Assembly: GCA_905235155.1 (NCBI GenBank)
Contig: CAJOKJ010000011.1
Location: 62,001 to 126,000 of the forward strand
Origin: Candidatus Gastranaerophilales bacterium
GTDB taxonomy: Bacteria; Cyanobacteriota; Vampirovibrionia; Gastranaerophilales; Gastranaerophilaceae
Length of the DNA: 64,000 nt
Direction of reading: 5' to 3'
Part shown: positions 7,798 to 15,807 of the stretch, piece by piece
Layout: each line of letters begins with the position of its first letter
Numbering within the stretch: position 1 is the first letter of the stretch
Translations under genes and position numbers: made by a program
Notes under the pieces: model-generated
The model's input: the letters and a program-made list of their open reading frames with translations, nothing else
Databases searched by the model: none
What the model was told of the DNA's origin: nothing

Positions 7798-9552
7798 ATG
7801 AATGAGAAAATAAATATATTCTTTGCCGTAAATGACTTGTATGTAAAGTATCTGTCAGTGACAATGGCTTCTATTTTAATGAATACAAAAAGTGAGGTTT
7901 CGTTTTTTGTTATAAGCCATGATATTACAGATAAAAGTAAAAAAAAATTAGCACAATTAAAAAATATAAAAAATTTTGATATTGAATACATTGATATAGA
8001 TAGTAAGAAATTAGATGTAATTCCTGAAAGTTCAAGAAGTGATATATCTGTTGAAACAAATTACAGATTTTTAGTTTCTACTCTTAAACCAAATATGCAA
8101 AAATGTATTTTTCTTGATGTAGATTTAGTGGTTGACAAGGATATATTTGAGTTATGGAATACAAATATTGAAGATTATTATATGGCTGCTGTTACAGACA
8201 GAATAAACTTCTCTCAAAATAAAAGTTGGATTTGTCAATTACCATTACCTAAAGGTAGTATGTATGTAAATACGGGTGTAACATTAATTAATTTGGATTT
8301 ATGGCGAAAAAATAATATTGAACAAAAAATCTTCGAATGCAGTCAAAAATATCGAGATTTATTGAGATTTCCGGATCAAGATATTTTAAATATTGTTCTT
8401 ACAAATAAAATTAAAATTCTTGAAAACAGATACAATGCTGACTGTAATCACAATTATTTTATTGAAGAAGAACGAGTAAAAGCATTTTCTAATCCAATCA
8501 TCCTTCATTGGGTAGGTAAAAATAAACCTTGGAAATATTTTTTTGTAAAATCTGCAGAAATATATTATAAATATGCAAAATTATCGCCATACTATGAAGA
8601 AATTATGAATAAGGTAGAAACTGTTATTCCGATTATTTTTGCATCAGATAATAAATATATGAAATATTTTCTTGTTGCATTGAAATCATTGATTTGTAAT
8701 ATATCAAAGAATTACAACTACGATATATACGTGCTTGATGAAGATATATCAGATAAATATAAACAAATGGCTTATTCAATGCAAACGGATAATGTCAAAA
8801 TTTCTTTTGTGGATATAAAACCAAGTCTTAAAAATATTGACAGAAATATATTTTTTACAGTAGGTCGTTTTGCACTTTCTACTTATTACAGGATGTTTAT
8901 TCCAAGACTTTTTAAAGATTTTCAAAGAGTATTGTTTATTGATTGCGATACTGTTATATTGGATGATGTTGCAAAGTTATACAAAACGGACCTTAAAGGT
9001 AAGGCTATAGGTGCAGCACTTGATTTAGGTGTTAAATATTACGTCTGTGCCAATGAACCTAAACGTATAAATTATTTTGACAATATTTTAAAGTTAAAAA
9101 ACAAAGATAATTATTTCCAAGCAGGTGTATTAATTTTAGATATTGAAAAATTACTAAATTTAAATGTAGAAGAAAATTTATTGAAAATTTTAGCGGAAGT
9201 GAAATCTCCAATGTATTTTGATCAGTGCATATTAAATAAATTTTTTGAAGGTAATGTTCAAATAATAAATCAAGAGTGGAATGTTTTATGGAGTATGTGT
9301 GACAAAATAAATTATGAAAACATTTTACCGAAAGATATATTGAACGAGTATAAAAGAGCATATAAACATCCGAAAATTATACATTTTTCAAGTGCAATAA
9401 AACCTTGGTTTAATATATTTCATAAAAAATCTATACAGTTTTGGAAATATGCTATTCAAAGTCCTTCATTAAAAGAACTTTTATTAGATTTAATATTTAA
9501 AGCAACAAGAAAAATCCGTTTGACAAAAATAATTTGTTTTAGTGAATTATGA
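7798..9552 (+). CDS. Tandem GT8-family glycosyltransferase
   Basis: This 584-aa protein contains two complete GT8-like (LgtC/glycogenin-type) domains in one chain. Domain 1 (about 1-275) has NIFFAVNDLYVKYLSVTMAS and the DxD site FLDVDLVV, plus a late ILHWVGKNKPWKY. Domain 2 (about 278-560) has IPIIFASDNKYMKYFLVALKS and FIDCDTVIL, plus IIHFSSAIKPW. Both DxD motifs look intact, so both halves may act, perhaps adding two sugars in sequence. It starts one base after the stop of the Rossmann-like gene and overlaps the DUF4422 gene by 4 nt. GT8 enzymes use UDP-hexoses with retention of configuration and often build LPS outer core or glycan side chains. Confidence 0.9.
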   Translation: MNEKINIFFAVNDLYVKYLSVTMASILMNTKSEVSFFVISHDITDKSKKKLAQLKNIKNFDIEYIDIDSKKLDVIPESSRSDISVETNYRFLVSTLKPNMQKCIFLDVDLVVDKDIFELWNTNIEDYYMAAVTDRINFSQNKSWICQLPLPKGSMYVNTGVTLINLDLWRKNNIEQKIFECSQKYRDLLRFPDQDILNIVLTNKIKILENRYNADCNHNYFIEEERVKAFSNPIILHWVGKNKPWKYFFVKSAEIYYKYAKLSPYYEEIMNKVETVIPIIFASDNKYMKYFLVALKSLICNISKNYNYDIYVLDEDISDKYKQMAYSMQTDNVKISFVDIKPSLKNIDRNIFFTVGRFALSTYYRMFIPRLFKDFQRVLFIDCDTVILDDVAKLYKTDLKGKAIGAALDLGVKYYVCANEPKRINYFDNILKLKNKDNYFQAGVLILDIEKLLNLNVEENLLKILAEVKSPMYFDQCILNKFFEGNVQIINQEWNVLWSMCDKINYENILPKDILNEYKRAYKHPKIIHFSSAIKPWFNIFHKKSIQFWKYAIQSPSLKELLLDLIFKATRKIRLTKIICFSEL

Positions 9553-10523
9553 ATAAAGAGAATAAAGTAAAAATTTTAATAGCATATCATAAACCTTCTG
9601 TATTGCTAAAAAATGAATTGTATATACCAATACATGTAGGAAGAAGTGTTGCAACACAGAAAAGTAAAGACGGTCTGCTTACCAAAAAAGATTACAAATG
9701 GTTAATGAAAAACCTTGTTGGTGATGATACTGGCGAAAATATTTCATTATTAAATCGTTATTTATGTGAATTGACTGCATTATATTGGGCTTGGAAAAAC
9801 TATGATAAAATTGGTAATCCTGATTATATAGGACTTATGCATTATCGTAGGCATTTAATTTTTAATGCAAAAGATATCAAGGATTTCAAAAAACATCGTA
9901 TTTTTGATTGTTACAAGTTTGCTGATTTTAGAGATTTATATGGCAAAAATGGTTGTGAAGAACTTGATGATATTTATAATCTAATTTCAAAGTATGATAT
10001 TATACATGCTGAAACAATAAAGCACACGCAAACTGTTAGAGAACAGTTTGCAGGACTTAAAAGAGTTCCTTTTTGCTTAAATCCTAAAATTTTTGATAAT
10101 GTAATATTTAGAATAAAACGGGATAAACCTGAATATGTGCCTGCTATGGAATTATATTTAGAACAAAAGCAGCATTACTGGTTTAATTGTTTTATTATGT
10201 CAAAAGAATTATTCTTTGAATATGCAGATTTTGTATTTGATATTCTTTTAAAAGAACATGAAGTTATAAATTATGAAAATTATTCTGTTAGTGCAAAACG
10301 TTGTCTTGGATTTATATCTGAGAGATTATTAGGAATTTTTATAACAAAAAAAGTTATATTTGATGGTAAAACCATAAAACACTTACCTTTGGCATTTATT
10401 GAAAATACTGATAAATATCAGACTTTATACTTTAAAAAATTTTTAAACAAATTAAAAATATTAATAAATAAAATAAAGCGTGTAAATTTTTTAATCAAAT
10501 ATATTTTGGTAACTTTAGACTAA
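9549..10523 (+). CDS. DUF4422 putative glycosyltransferase
   Basis: The 324-aa protein matches the DUF4422 pattern. The N-terminus is KILIAYHKPSVLLKNELYIPIHVG, followed by GENISLLNRYLCELTALYWAWKN and YIGLMHYRRH. A later segment is YWFNCFIMSKELFFEYADF. DUF4422 proteins are found in polysaccharide gene clusters and are predicted GT-A-type transferases. In some species they are linked to galactofuranose or LPS outer-core synthesis. The ATG overlaps the GT8 stop (ATGA), so they are co-translated. The next gene is glf, which makes UDP-galactofuranose, so a galactofuranosyl donor is a reasonable guess. The C-terminal 50 residues are Lys-rich and hydrophobic. Confidence 0.83.
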   Translation: MNKENKVKILIAYHKPSVLLKNELYIPIHVGRSVATQKSKDGLLTKKDYKWLMKNLVGDDTGENISLLNRYLCELTALYWAWKNYDKIGNPDYIGLMHYRRHLIFNAKDIKDFKKHRIFDCYKFADFRDLYGKNGCEELDDIYNLISKYDIIHAETIKHTQTVREQFAGLKRVPFCLNPKIFDNVIFRIKRDKPEYVPAMELYLEQKQHYWFNCFIMSKELFFEYADFVFDILLKEHEVINYENYSVSAKRCLGFISERLLGIFITKKVIFDGKTIKHLPLAFIENTDKYQTLYFKKFLNKLKILINKIKRVNFLIKYILVTLD

Positions 10524-10552
10524 TATTAAATTTAGTGTGTTATTATTATTAT

Positions 10553-11665
10553 ATGAAAAATATTGTAGTTGGTGCAGGGCTGACAGGTTCTGTTATAGCA
10601 AATTTAATAGCAAATAAATTAGGCGAAAAAGTTACCGTAATTGACAAAAACAATTTTGTCGGCGGTAATATTAATGATTATGTTGACGAACAAACTAAAA
10701 TCCACGTTCATCGCTTTGGTCCGCACATTTTTCATACTAATTCAGAAAGAGTTTGGAATTACTTATCTCATTTCACTGACTGGCATGAGTACTCTTTTGA
10801 ACCAAATGTAGTTATCGAAGGTCAAAAAGTAACTCTGCCATTTAACTTAAACACAATAAAACAATGCTTTGACGAGCAAACCGCTGAAAAATATATAAAA
10901 AAACTTGTCGAAACATACGGAATGGAGCATAAAATTCCGATTTTAGAACTTAAACAAACGAATGACGAAGATTTAAAATTTATTGCAGATTTTGTTTATA
11001 AATATGTATTTGAGGGTTATACCGTTAAACAGTGGGGCTTAAAACCGGAAGAAATCGACCCGTCTATTACGGCAAGAGTTCCTGTATTCATAAGTTATGA
11101 CAACAGATATTTTCAAGACAAGTATCAAGCCATACCCAAAAATGGCTATACTGAAATGGTTAAAAATATTCTTAATCACAAAAATATTGAAGTACGTCTG
11201 AATACAAAATATCAAGATTTAACAGAAAATTTTGACAGAATTTTCTATACCGGCTCTATTGACGAATTTTTTAATTACAAATACGGAATGTTACCGTACA
11301 GAAGTCTTACTTTTGATATTGAAACGCTTGATTGTGAATATTATCAGCCAACCGCTATGGTAAATTATCCTTGCGATAACGATTATACAAGAATAACAGA
11401 ACATAAATATTTTTTGAATGAACAATCAGAAAAAACAGTTATTTCAAAAGAGTATTCACAAGCATTTGAGCTTGGAAAAAACGAAAGATATTATCCGATA
11501 AAAAATGATGAAAATGCAAATTTATACGAAAAATATTTAAATGACACAAAGCAACTAAAAAATACCTACTTTTTAGGCAGGCTTGGTGCATATAAATATT
11601 ACAACATGGATCAAGCGGTACTTGCAGCACTAGAGTTCTTTGATAACTTCAATAACTCTATCTAA
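10553..11665 (+). CDS. glf: UDP-galactopyranose mutase
   Basis: Glf is a flavoenzyme that interconverts UDP-galactopyranose and UDP-galactofuranose. I start it at the ATG at 10553 (MKNIVVGAGLTGSVIA, 370 aa). The track's longer version begins with a run of Tyr codons outside the family. The FAD-binding GAGLTGSV and VIDKNNFVGGN motifs are at the N-terminus. RFGPHIFHTN, EGYTVKQWGLKPEEIDPSI, RYFQDKYQAIPKNGY and LGRLGAYKYYNMDQAV are diagnostic. It closes the + strand polysaccharide cluster. Its last 36 nt overlap the 3' end of the converging waaA gene. Confidence 0.95.
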   Translation: MKNIVVGAGLTGSVIANLIANKLGEKVTVIDKNNFVGGNINDYVDEQTKIHVHRFGPHIFHTNSERVWNYLSHFTDWHEYSFEPNVVIEGQKVTLPFNLNTIKQCFDEQTAEKYIKKLVETYGMEHKIPILELKQTNDEDLKFIADFVYKYVFEGYTVKQWGLKPEEIDPSITARVPVFISYDNRYFQDKYQAIPKNGYTEMVKNILNHKNIEVRLNTKYQDLTENFDRIFYTGSIDEFFNYKYGMLPYRSLTFDIETLDCEYYQPTAMVNYPCDNDYTRITEHKYFLNEQSEKTVISKEYSQAFELGKNERYYPIKNDENANLYEKYLNDTKQLKNTYFLGRLGAYKYYNMDQAVLAALEFFDNFNNSI

Positions 11666-12846
11666 CGCACCTTGATTTGCTTCAAATACGTTTTTGCAAT
11701 CTTCGCAGCACTTGTTATAAAAATCTCTATCAGAAAGCAGTTTCCGCATATATTCTTCAAGTTCTTGTGCATCTGCAACAAGTTTTGCCGCATTTGTTTG
11801 GGTTAGGAGTGCAAATATATCTTTAAAATTATGAATACATTTGCCTGAAATTACGGGCTTTTCAAATACTGTCGCTTCAAGCGGGTTATGTCCGCCTGTT
11901 TTGTTAAAACTTCCGCCCATAATCGCAAAATGGCACAATGAATAGGCTTTTCCAAGTTCTCCCATTGTATCAAGCATTATAATTTCTTTGTCGTCAAATT
12001 TATCACCTTTAGAACGCAGTCCCCATTTTAATCCTGTTTTTTCAATCAATTTTTTTACAGCTTCGTGTCTTTCCGGGTGTCTTGGTGCAACAAGAAGTTT
12101 TGCGTCAGGAAATTCTTTTTTAATATGCTCAAAAACAGGAATAATTAACTCGTCTTCTGTTGAATGTGTGCTTCCTGCAATTATTATACGACCTTGTCCT
12201 AAATCAAAATCACAATCTTTGCGGGAAATGTCAAATTTTAAATTGCCCATAACTGTTGTTGTTTCAGGGTTAGCACCTATTGAAATCAGTTTTTGATTGT
12301 CTTGTTCGGATTGGGTTAAAATTCTTGTGTAGTTGCGTAAAACAGGCTTGAAAAAGAACGACAGTTTTTTATAACTGTTATAAGTTCTGTCTGAAATTCT
12401 GCCGTTTATAATTAGTAAATTTATTCCTCTGTTTTTAACAAGTCTTGCAAAATTAGGCCATAACTCTGTTTCTGCTACAATTATTGTCTTTGGATTAACC
12501 TTGTTCAAAAAATGACCTATACAAAACGGAAAATCAAACGGAAAATAGGTTATAAAATCAGCAACATCTTCTAATTTTTTCTTGGCAATTTCTTGTCCTG
12601 TTTTGGTTCCTGTGCAAACAACAATTTTATTATTAAAAGTTTCTTTGGTTTAATAAGGTTTTCTAAAGCAATAACTTCACCAACAGAAACTCCGTAAAAT
12701 ACTATTGAATCTTTTAATTCAGGTGCATCAAAATATCCGCATTTTGTTTTAAATCCGTGTATTAATTTTGGTTTAAAAATTCCTGCAATAAGCCAAAATG
12801 GTAAGATTAAGATAAATAAAATTGTTGAAAAAAAGCCATATATCAT
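11630..12846 (-). pseudogene. waaA: Kdo transferase waaA split by a one-base frameshift
   Basis: WaaA/KdtA transfers Kdo from CMP-Kdo to lipid IVA at the inner membrane. The gene is split over two track ORFs. 12571..12846 carries the N-terminal membrane helix (IYGFFSTILFILILPFWLIAG) and YGVSVGEVIALENLIKP. 11630..12508 carries ETELWPN, GSTHSTEDELI, APRHPERHEAV and GGHNPLEA. Reading the second frame upstream of its TTG gives KETFNNKIVVCTGTKTGQEIAKKKL, exactly what should follow the first part. The break is therefore near 12645-12655 (AAACCAAAGAAAC on the - strand). Adding one base restores 405 aa, close to the usual 420. No standard slippery heptamer is seen. It is either a real lesion or an assembly error. 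Confidence 0.85.
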
Positions 12847-12872
12847 AATATAATTATCTTACCACGAACATT

Positions 12873-12878
12873 TATAAT
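12873..12878 (+). promoter_or_regulatory. Possible -10 of the small hydrophobic peptide gene
   Basis: TATAAT lies about 75 bases before the peptide ATG. Transcription would start around 12885 and give a GC-rich 5' leader (GGGGCGACCGC). No good -35 hexamer is seen 17 bases upstream. Confidence 0.35.
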
Positions 12879-12897
12879 TAAATACAAGGGGCGACCG

Positions 12898-12945
12898 CAT
12901 CTCCTACGCACGACAAACATTACTGAAAGATGGTGAAAGGAGGTG
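12898..12945 (+). promoter_or_regulatory. Leader pairing that can hide the ribosome site of the small peptide
   Basis: CATCTCCT (12898-12905) is complementary over 8 bases, with one G-U pair, to AGGAGGTG (12938-12945). The latter is the very strong Shine-Dalgarno site of the peptide at 12954. Such a leader helix would block translation of the full-length transcript. This is a common feature of type I toxin mRNAs. The pairing is read from sequence; the function is inferred. Confidence 0.5.
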
Positions 12946-12953
12946 AAAACTAC

Positions 12954-13025
12954 ATGAAAAACAAAATAAAAATTGCTATAACGGTAATTATAGCAATTTT
13001 ACAAATCATTTTGTTGAGTTTGTAG
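12954..13025 (+). CDS. 23-aa hydrophobic peptide, candidate type I toxin
   Basis: This ORF is too short for the track. The peptide has a basic N-terminus (MKNKIKI) followed by an uninterrupted hydrophobic helix (AITVIIAILQIILLSL) long enough to span a membrane. It has a textbook ribosome site (AAAGGAGGTG) 8 nt before ATG. The leader can mask that site. A strong promoter (13101-13074) and a hairpin plus T-rich tail (13000-12958) on the opposite strand define an antisense RNA covering most of the ORF. The locus is set between the start of waaA and the aminotransferase gene. This arrangement matches the architecture of type I toxin-antitoxin loci such as Fst or TxpA, but the peptide sequence is not one I recognise. 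A leader peptide or small membrane protein is the alternative. Confidence 0.55.
   Translation: MKNKIKIAITVIIAILQIILLSL
12958..13000 (-). terminator. Intrinsic terminator of the antisense RNA, inside the peptide ORF
   Basis: AAAATTGCTATAA / TTATAGCAATTTT is a perfect 13-bp inverted repeat with a 6-nt loop. On the - strand it is followed by ATTTTGTTTTT. It lies entirely within coding sequence of the + strand peptide, so the peptide codons are constrained to form it. Confidence 0.55.
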
Positions 13026-13063
13026 GGGGTCTGAAAAGGCTGTTTGACCGAACAGCCACCCTC
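13025..13063 (+). terminator. Two-tier hairpin at the end of the small peptide mRNA
   Basis: GGCTGTT (13038-13044) pairs with AACAGCC (13051-13057). GGGGGT (13025-13030) pairs with ACCCTC (13058-13063) across a 7-nt bulge. It begins at the stop codon. It has no U-run after it, so it may stabilise or process the 3' end and serve as the antisense recognition loop rather than act as a simple terminator. Confidence 0.45.
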
Positions 13064-13073
13064 TGTATATGTC

Positions 13074-13101
13074 ATTATAACATATTTTTATAAAATTTCA
13101 A
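13074..13101 (-). promoter_or_regulatory. Antisense promoter TTGAAA-N16-TATAAT
   Basis: On the - strand TTGAAA (13101-13096) and a perfect TATAAT (13079-13074) are separated by 16 bases. It points into the small peptide locus, away from the aminotransferase gene, so its only visible target is the antisense RNA, or possibly waaA by read-through. Confidence 0.6.
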
Positions 13102-13131
13102 GTGTAATGGATATAAAGAAAGGTAGGAAAA

Positions 13132-14274
13132 ATGAAAGACAAGAATTTTTTAATGATACCGGGCCCTACACCTGTTCCTGAAAGTGTATTGCTTGCAATG
13201 GCAAAACATCCGATAGGACACAGAAGCAGCGAGTTCTCAAAAGTTTTGGAAGAAGTTTATACAAATTTAAAATACGTGTTCCAAACTGAAAATGATGTAT
13301 TTATGTTTGCATCAAGCGGTACAGGTGCAATGGATGCAGCGATTTCAAACCTTGTAAACGAAGGTGATGATGTTTTATCGCTTGTTTTGGGTAATTTTGG
13401 AAAACGCTGGGCAAAAATTGCGGCAGGATACGGTGCTAATGTTGATACTATTGAGGTTAATGCGGGAGAAGTTATTAATCCTGAAGATGTTAGAAAAAAA
13501 TTACAGGAAAAAAATTATAAAGTAGTTACTTTAACACATTCTGAAACTTCAACCGGTGCTAAAAATGATGTTGAGGCAATTTGCAAAATTATAAGAGAAA
13601 CAGGTGCAATATCTGTTGTTGACGGGGTTACAAGTGTTACGGCAATGGATGTAAAACCTGATGAATGGGGAATTGATGTTTTAGTTTCAGGTTCTCAAAA
13701 AGGATTTATGATTCCTCCCGGACTTGCCTTTTTAACAGTTAATGAAAAGGCTTGGAAAGTTCACGAACAATGTAAACACCCTAGTTTTTATTTTAGTTGG
13801 GATGCACACAGAAAATCAGTAAGAGAAAACTCAACTCCATATACTGCGGCTGTAAACCTTATTTTTGCACTGCAAGAAGCGTTGAGAATGATTAAAGATG
13901 AAGGCTTGGAAAATATTTTTGCACGCCACGAAAGATTGGCACTTGGTTTAAGGCATTCTCTAAGAGCAATGGGACTTGAATTGCTTGTGAAAGAAGATAA
14001 AAACGCAAGTTATTCAATAACATCAGTTCTTCCGCCTGAAAATATTTCTGTTCCTGATATAAGAAGTCATTTGAACAAAGATTTTGATATTGTAGTTGCA
14101 AACGGTCAAAACGATTTGAAAGACAAAATTTTTAGAATGGGTACATTAGGCTTTGTATCGGATAGAGATTTGCTGACGGCAGTTTCTTCTTTAGAAACAG
14201 TATTAGCAAGACTTGGCTACAAATTTGAAGTTGGAATTGGTACAAAAACCGCTATTGAATGGTTGAATAAGTAG
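13132..14274 (+). CDS. Class V aminotransferase (serine/alanine-glyoxylate type)
   Basis: This 380-aa PLP enzyme begins FLMIPGPTPVPESVLLAM and has SSGTGAMDAAISNLV for the phosphate-binding loop. SGSQKGFMIPPGLAF carries the PLP lysine. It fits the serine-pyruvate / alanine-glyoxylate aminotransferase group. In cyanobacteria and archaea this group also covers the protein once called soluble hydrogenase 42-kDa subunit and some phosphoserine-type transaminases. The substrate is therefore uncertain; serine and glyoxylate or pyruvate are most likely. An AAAGGTAGG site precedes the ATG. It appears to be a single-gene unit, closed by a terminator at 14340. glyA, another serine/glycine enzyme, is 10 kb away. 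Confidence 0.88.
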   Translation: MKDKNFLMIPGPTPVPESVLLAMAKHPIGHRSSEFSKVLEEVYTNLKYVFQTENDVFMFASSGTGAMDAAISNLVNEGDDVLSLVLGNFGKRWAKIAAGYGANVDTIEVNAGEVINPEDVRKKLQEKNYKVVTLTHSETSTGAKNDVEAICKIIRETGAISVVDGVTSVTAMDVKPDEWGIDVLVSGSQKGFMIPPGLAFLTVNEKAWKVHEQCKHPSFYFSWDAHRKSVRENSTPYTAAVNLIFALQEALRMIKDEGLENIFARHERLALGLRHSLRAMGLELLVKEDKNASYSITSVLPPENISVPDIRSHLNKDFDIVVANGQNDLKDKIFRMGTLGFVSDRDLLTAVSSLETVLARLGYKFEVGIGTKTAIEWLNK

Positions 14275-14339
14275 ACAAATATGATGACAACGAACTCAAA
14301 AGTGCATTAATATATCTAATAATAAAAGCTAGTAAAGAT

Positions 14340-14373
14340 AAGGCGGATTTTTATTAAAAATCTGCCTTGTTTT
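14340..14373 (+). terminator. Terminator after the aminotransferase
   Basis: AAGGCGGATTT pairs with AAATCTGCCTT (one G-U pair) around a 7-nt loop and is followed by GTTTTTA. It lies between two convergent genes and serves mainly the + strand. Confidence 0.75.
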
Positions 14374-14386
14374 TATTATTATATTT

Positions 14387-14665
14387 CTAAATATTATGCA
14401 TTTTATCAAAAATTTCTTTTTTCTGAATCCAAATTTCCATTCCAAGTTCGTTTGCCTTATCCAGCAAAGCTTGTTTTAGTTCCTTAAACGTACTTGTAGA
14501 ATTTGATATATCTCCAAGTAAAAACATTACAAATTGACCTTGCATCAGAGTTTGCTTGATATCTTCAATGTTTACGTTAAATTCTGTCAAAACTGTTGTA
14601 AATTTCATTACTATTCCGACTTGGTCTTGTCCTGATATTGTAACTATGATTTTTTGTCCGTCCAT
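14387..14665 (-). CDS. ACT-domain protein (UPF0237-like)
   Basis: I start this at the ATG at 14665 (MDGQKIIVTISGQDQVGIV, 92 aa), which follows AAGGTG. The track's longer start reaches into the divergent regulator's promoter. The protein is a single pair of ACT-type units: DQVGIVMKFTTVLTEFNVNIEDIKQTLMQG, then FVMFLLGDISNS. ACT domains bind amino acids or other small ligands. The UPF0237 group of about 90 residues resembles the glycine-cleavage repressor GcvR ACT module. Without a DNA-binding part it likely acts by binding another protein. It is divergent from the HD-GYP regulator with 63 bp between starts. Confidence 0.85.
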   Translation of the reverse strand: MDGQKIIVTISGQDQVGIVMKFTTVLTEFNVNIEDIKQTLMQGQFVMFLLGDISNSTSTFKELKQALLDKANELGMEIWIQKKEIFDKMHNI

Positions 14666-14728
14666 TATTTCACCTTGTTTAAATCCATAACTTATGATAA
14701 AATGATAACACAAATATCGGGAGTTTTA

Positions 14729-15745
14729 ATGAAAATTTTAGTTGTTGATGATAATACCACTAATTTGAAAATTCTGTCTATGCTTTTGTCAAAAGACGGT
14801 TATGACGTAAAAACAGCAAATGCAAAAGACAGTGCAATAGATAAAATGTCTAATTCAATTGATTTGGTCGTTATTGATGCAACAGATACAAAAGGTTATG
14901 AAACTTGCAAGGCTATAAAAAGTATTAATGAATATAAAGATACTCCTATAATTCTTATTTCAAGAGAATCAAGAACTGATGATATTGTAAAAGCATTTGC
15001 TTCAGGTGCAAGTGATTATATTTCTGCACCATTTAAACCTGAGGATGTCAGAAATCACGTAAAAACTCAACTCGAATTGAAAAAATTACAAAATAATTCA
15101 GATGTTCAAAAAATTACGGATTCGCAAATTGAACAAATTTTTTCACTTGCTCAATCTGCTCAGTCAAAAGATGATGATTCGGGAAAGCACTTGGAACGTA
15201 TTAAGAAATATTGTGTTGTGCTTGCAAAAGAACTTGCAAAACCGGTTTATAAGCAAACCATAACTCCTGAATTTATCAAAAATATTGAGCTTGCATCTCC
15301 TTTGCACGATATCGGTAAGGTAGGTATTCCGGATGAAATAGTTTTAAAACCCGATAAACTGACAGATGAAGAATTTGAGCAAATGAAACAGCATACTATT
15401 ATCGGATACAATATGCTTAAAGATGTTTACGAGCAATTTGACGGAAACAGTTTTATCAAAATGGCAATGAATATTGCTCGTTATCATCACGAAAGATATG
15501 ACGGACTGGGTTATCCTGACGGATTAAAAAAGCAGGATATTCCGCTTGAAGCACGTATTATGGCAGTTGCAGATGTATATGATGCTCTAAGATGCCAAAA
15601 ACCATATCACGATTCACTCTCTCACGAAAAAAGTTTTGAAGTTATAAAAGGCGGCAGAGAGCTTCAATTCGATTATTTAATCGTTAAGGCACTAAAAAAA
15701 GTTCACAGAGATTTTGAAAAAATTTGGGATGAATTACCTGATTAA
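14729..15745 (+). CDS. Response regulator with HD-GYP phosphodiesterase domain
   Basis: The start is set at ATG 14729 (MKILVVDDNTTNLKIL, 338 aa), eight bases after CGGGAG. The track start adds 25 residues outside the fold. Residues 1-115 are a receiver domain: DD at 7-8, a phospho-acceptor Asp in VVIDATDTKG, and a Lys in PFKPEDV. Residues 145-325 are HD-GYP, with SPLHDIGKVGIPDEI, then ARYHHERYDGLGYPDGL and IMAVADVYDAL. All metal-binding residues look present, so c-di-GMP hydrolysis is expected. No histidine kinase is adjacent. The protein should be cytosolic. Confidence 0.92.
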   Translation: MKILVVDDNTTNLKILSMLLSKDGYDVKTANAKDSAIDKMSNSIDLVVIDATDTKGYETCKAIKSINEYKDTPIILISRESRTDDIVKAFASGASDYISAPFKPEDVRNHVKTQLELKKLQNNSDVQKITDSQIEQIFSLAQSAQSKDDDSGKHLERIKKYCVVLAKELAKPVYKQTITPEFIKNIELASPLHDIGKVGIPDEIVLKPDKLTDEEFEQMKQHTIIGYNMLKDVYEQFDGNSFIKMAMNIARYHHERYDGLGYPDGLKKQDIPLEARIMAVADVYDALRCQKPYHDSLSHEKSFEVIKGGRELQFDYLIVKALKKVHRDFEKIWDELPD

Positions 15746-15807
15746 AAATTTTGGCAAATATATACGTGTTTTCACTAAATAACACTCAAGCGGTAATGCT
15801 GAAATTT

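Larger units (their letters stand above)
12958..13067 (-). ncRNA. Predicted antisense RNA (about 110 nt) against the small peptide mRNA
   Basis: Its start is predicted near 13067, just past the TATAAT at 13079-13074 on the - strand. Its end is a 13-bp perfect hairpin (12969-12981 with 12988-13000, 6-nt loop) followed by ATTTTGTTTTT on the - strand. It would be complementary to nearly all of the 23-aa ORF and to the hairpin at 13025-13063, whose loop (TGACCG) could start pairing. No experimental evidence exists here. Confidence 0.5.

Noticed and set aside
9059-9361. 100-aa - strand ORF inside the GT8 gene
   Set aside because: No ribosome site, and fully contained in a well-supported gene on the opposite strand.
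12630-12670. Programmed frameshifting in waaA
   Set aside because: No X XXY YYZ heptamer in the right frame and no obvious downstream stimulatory structure. A one-base loss is the simpler reading.
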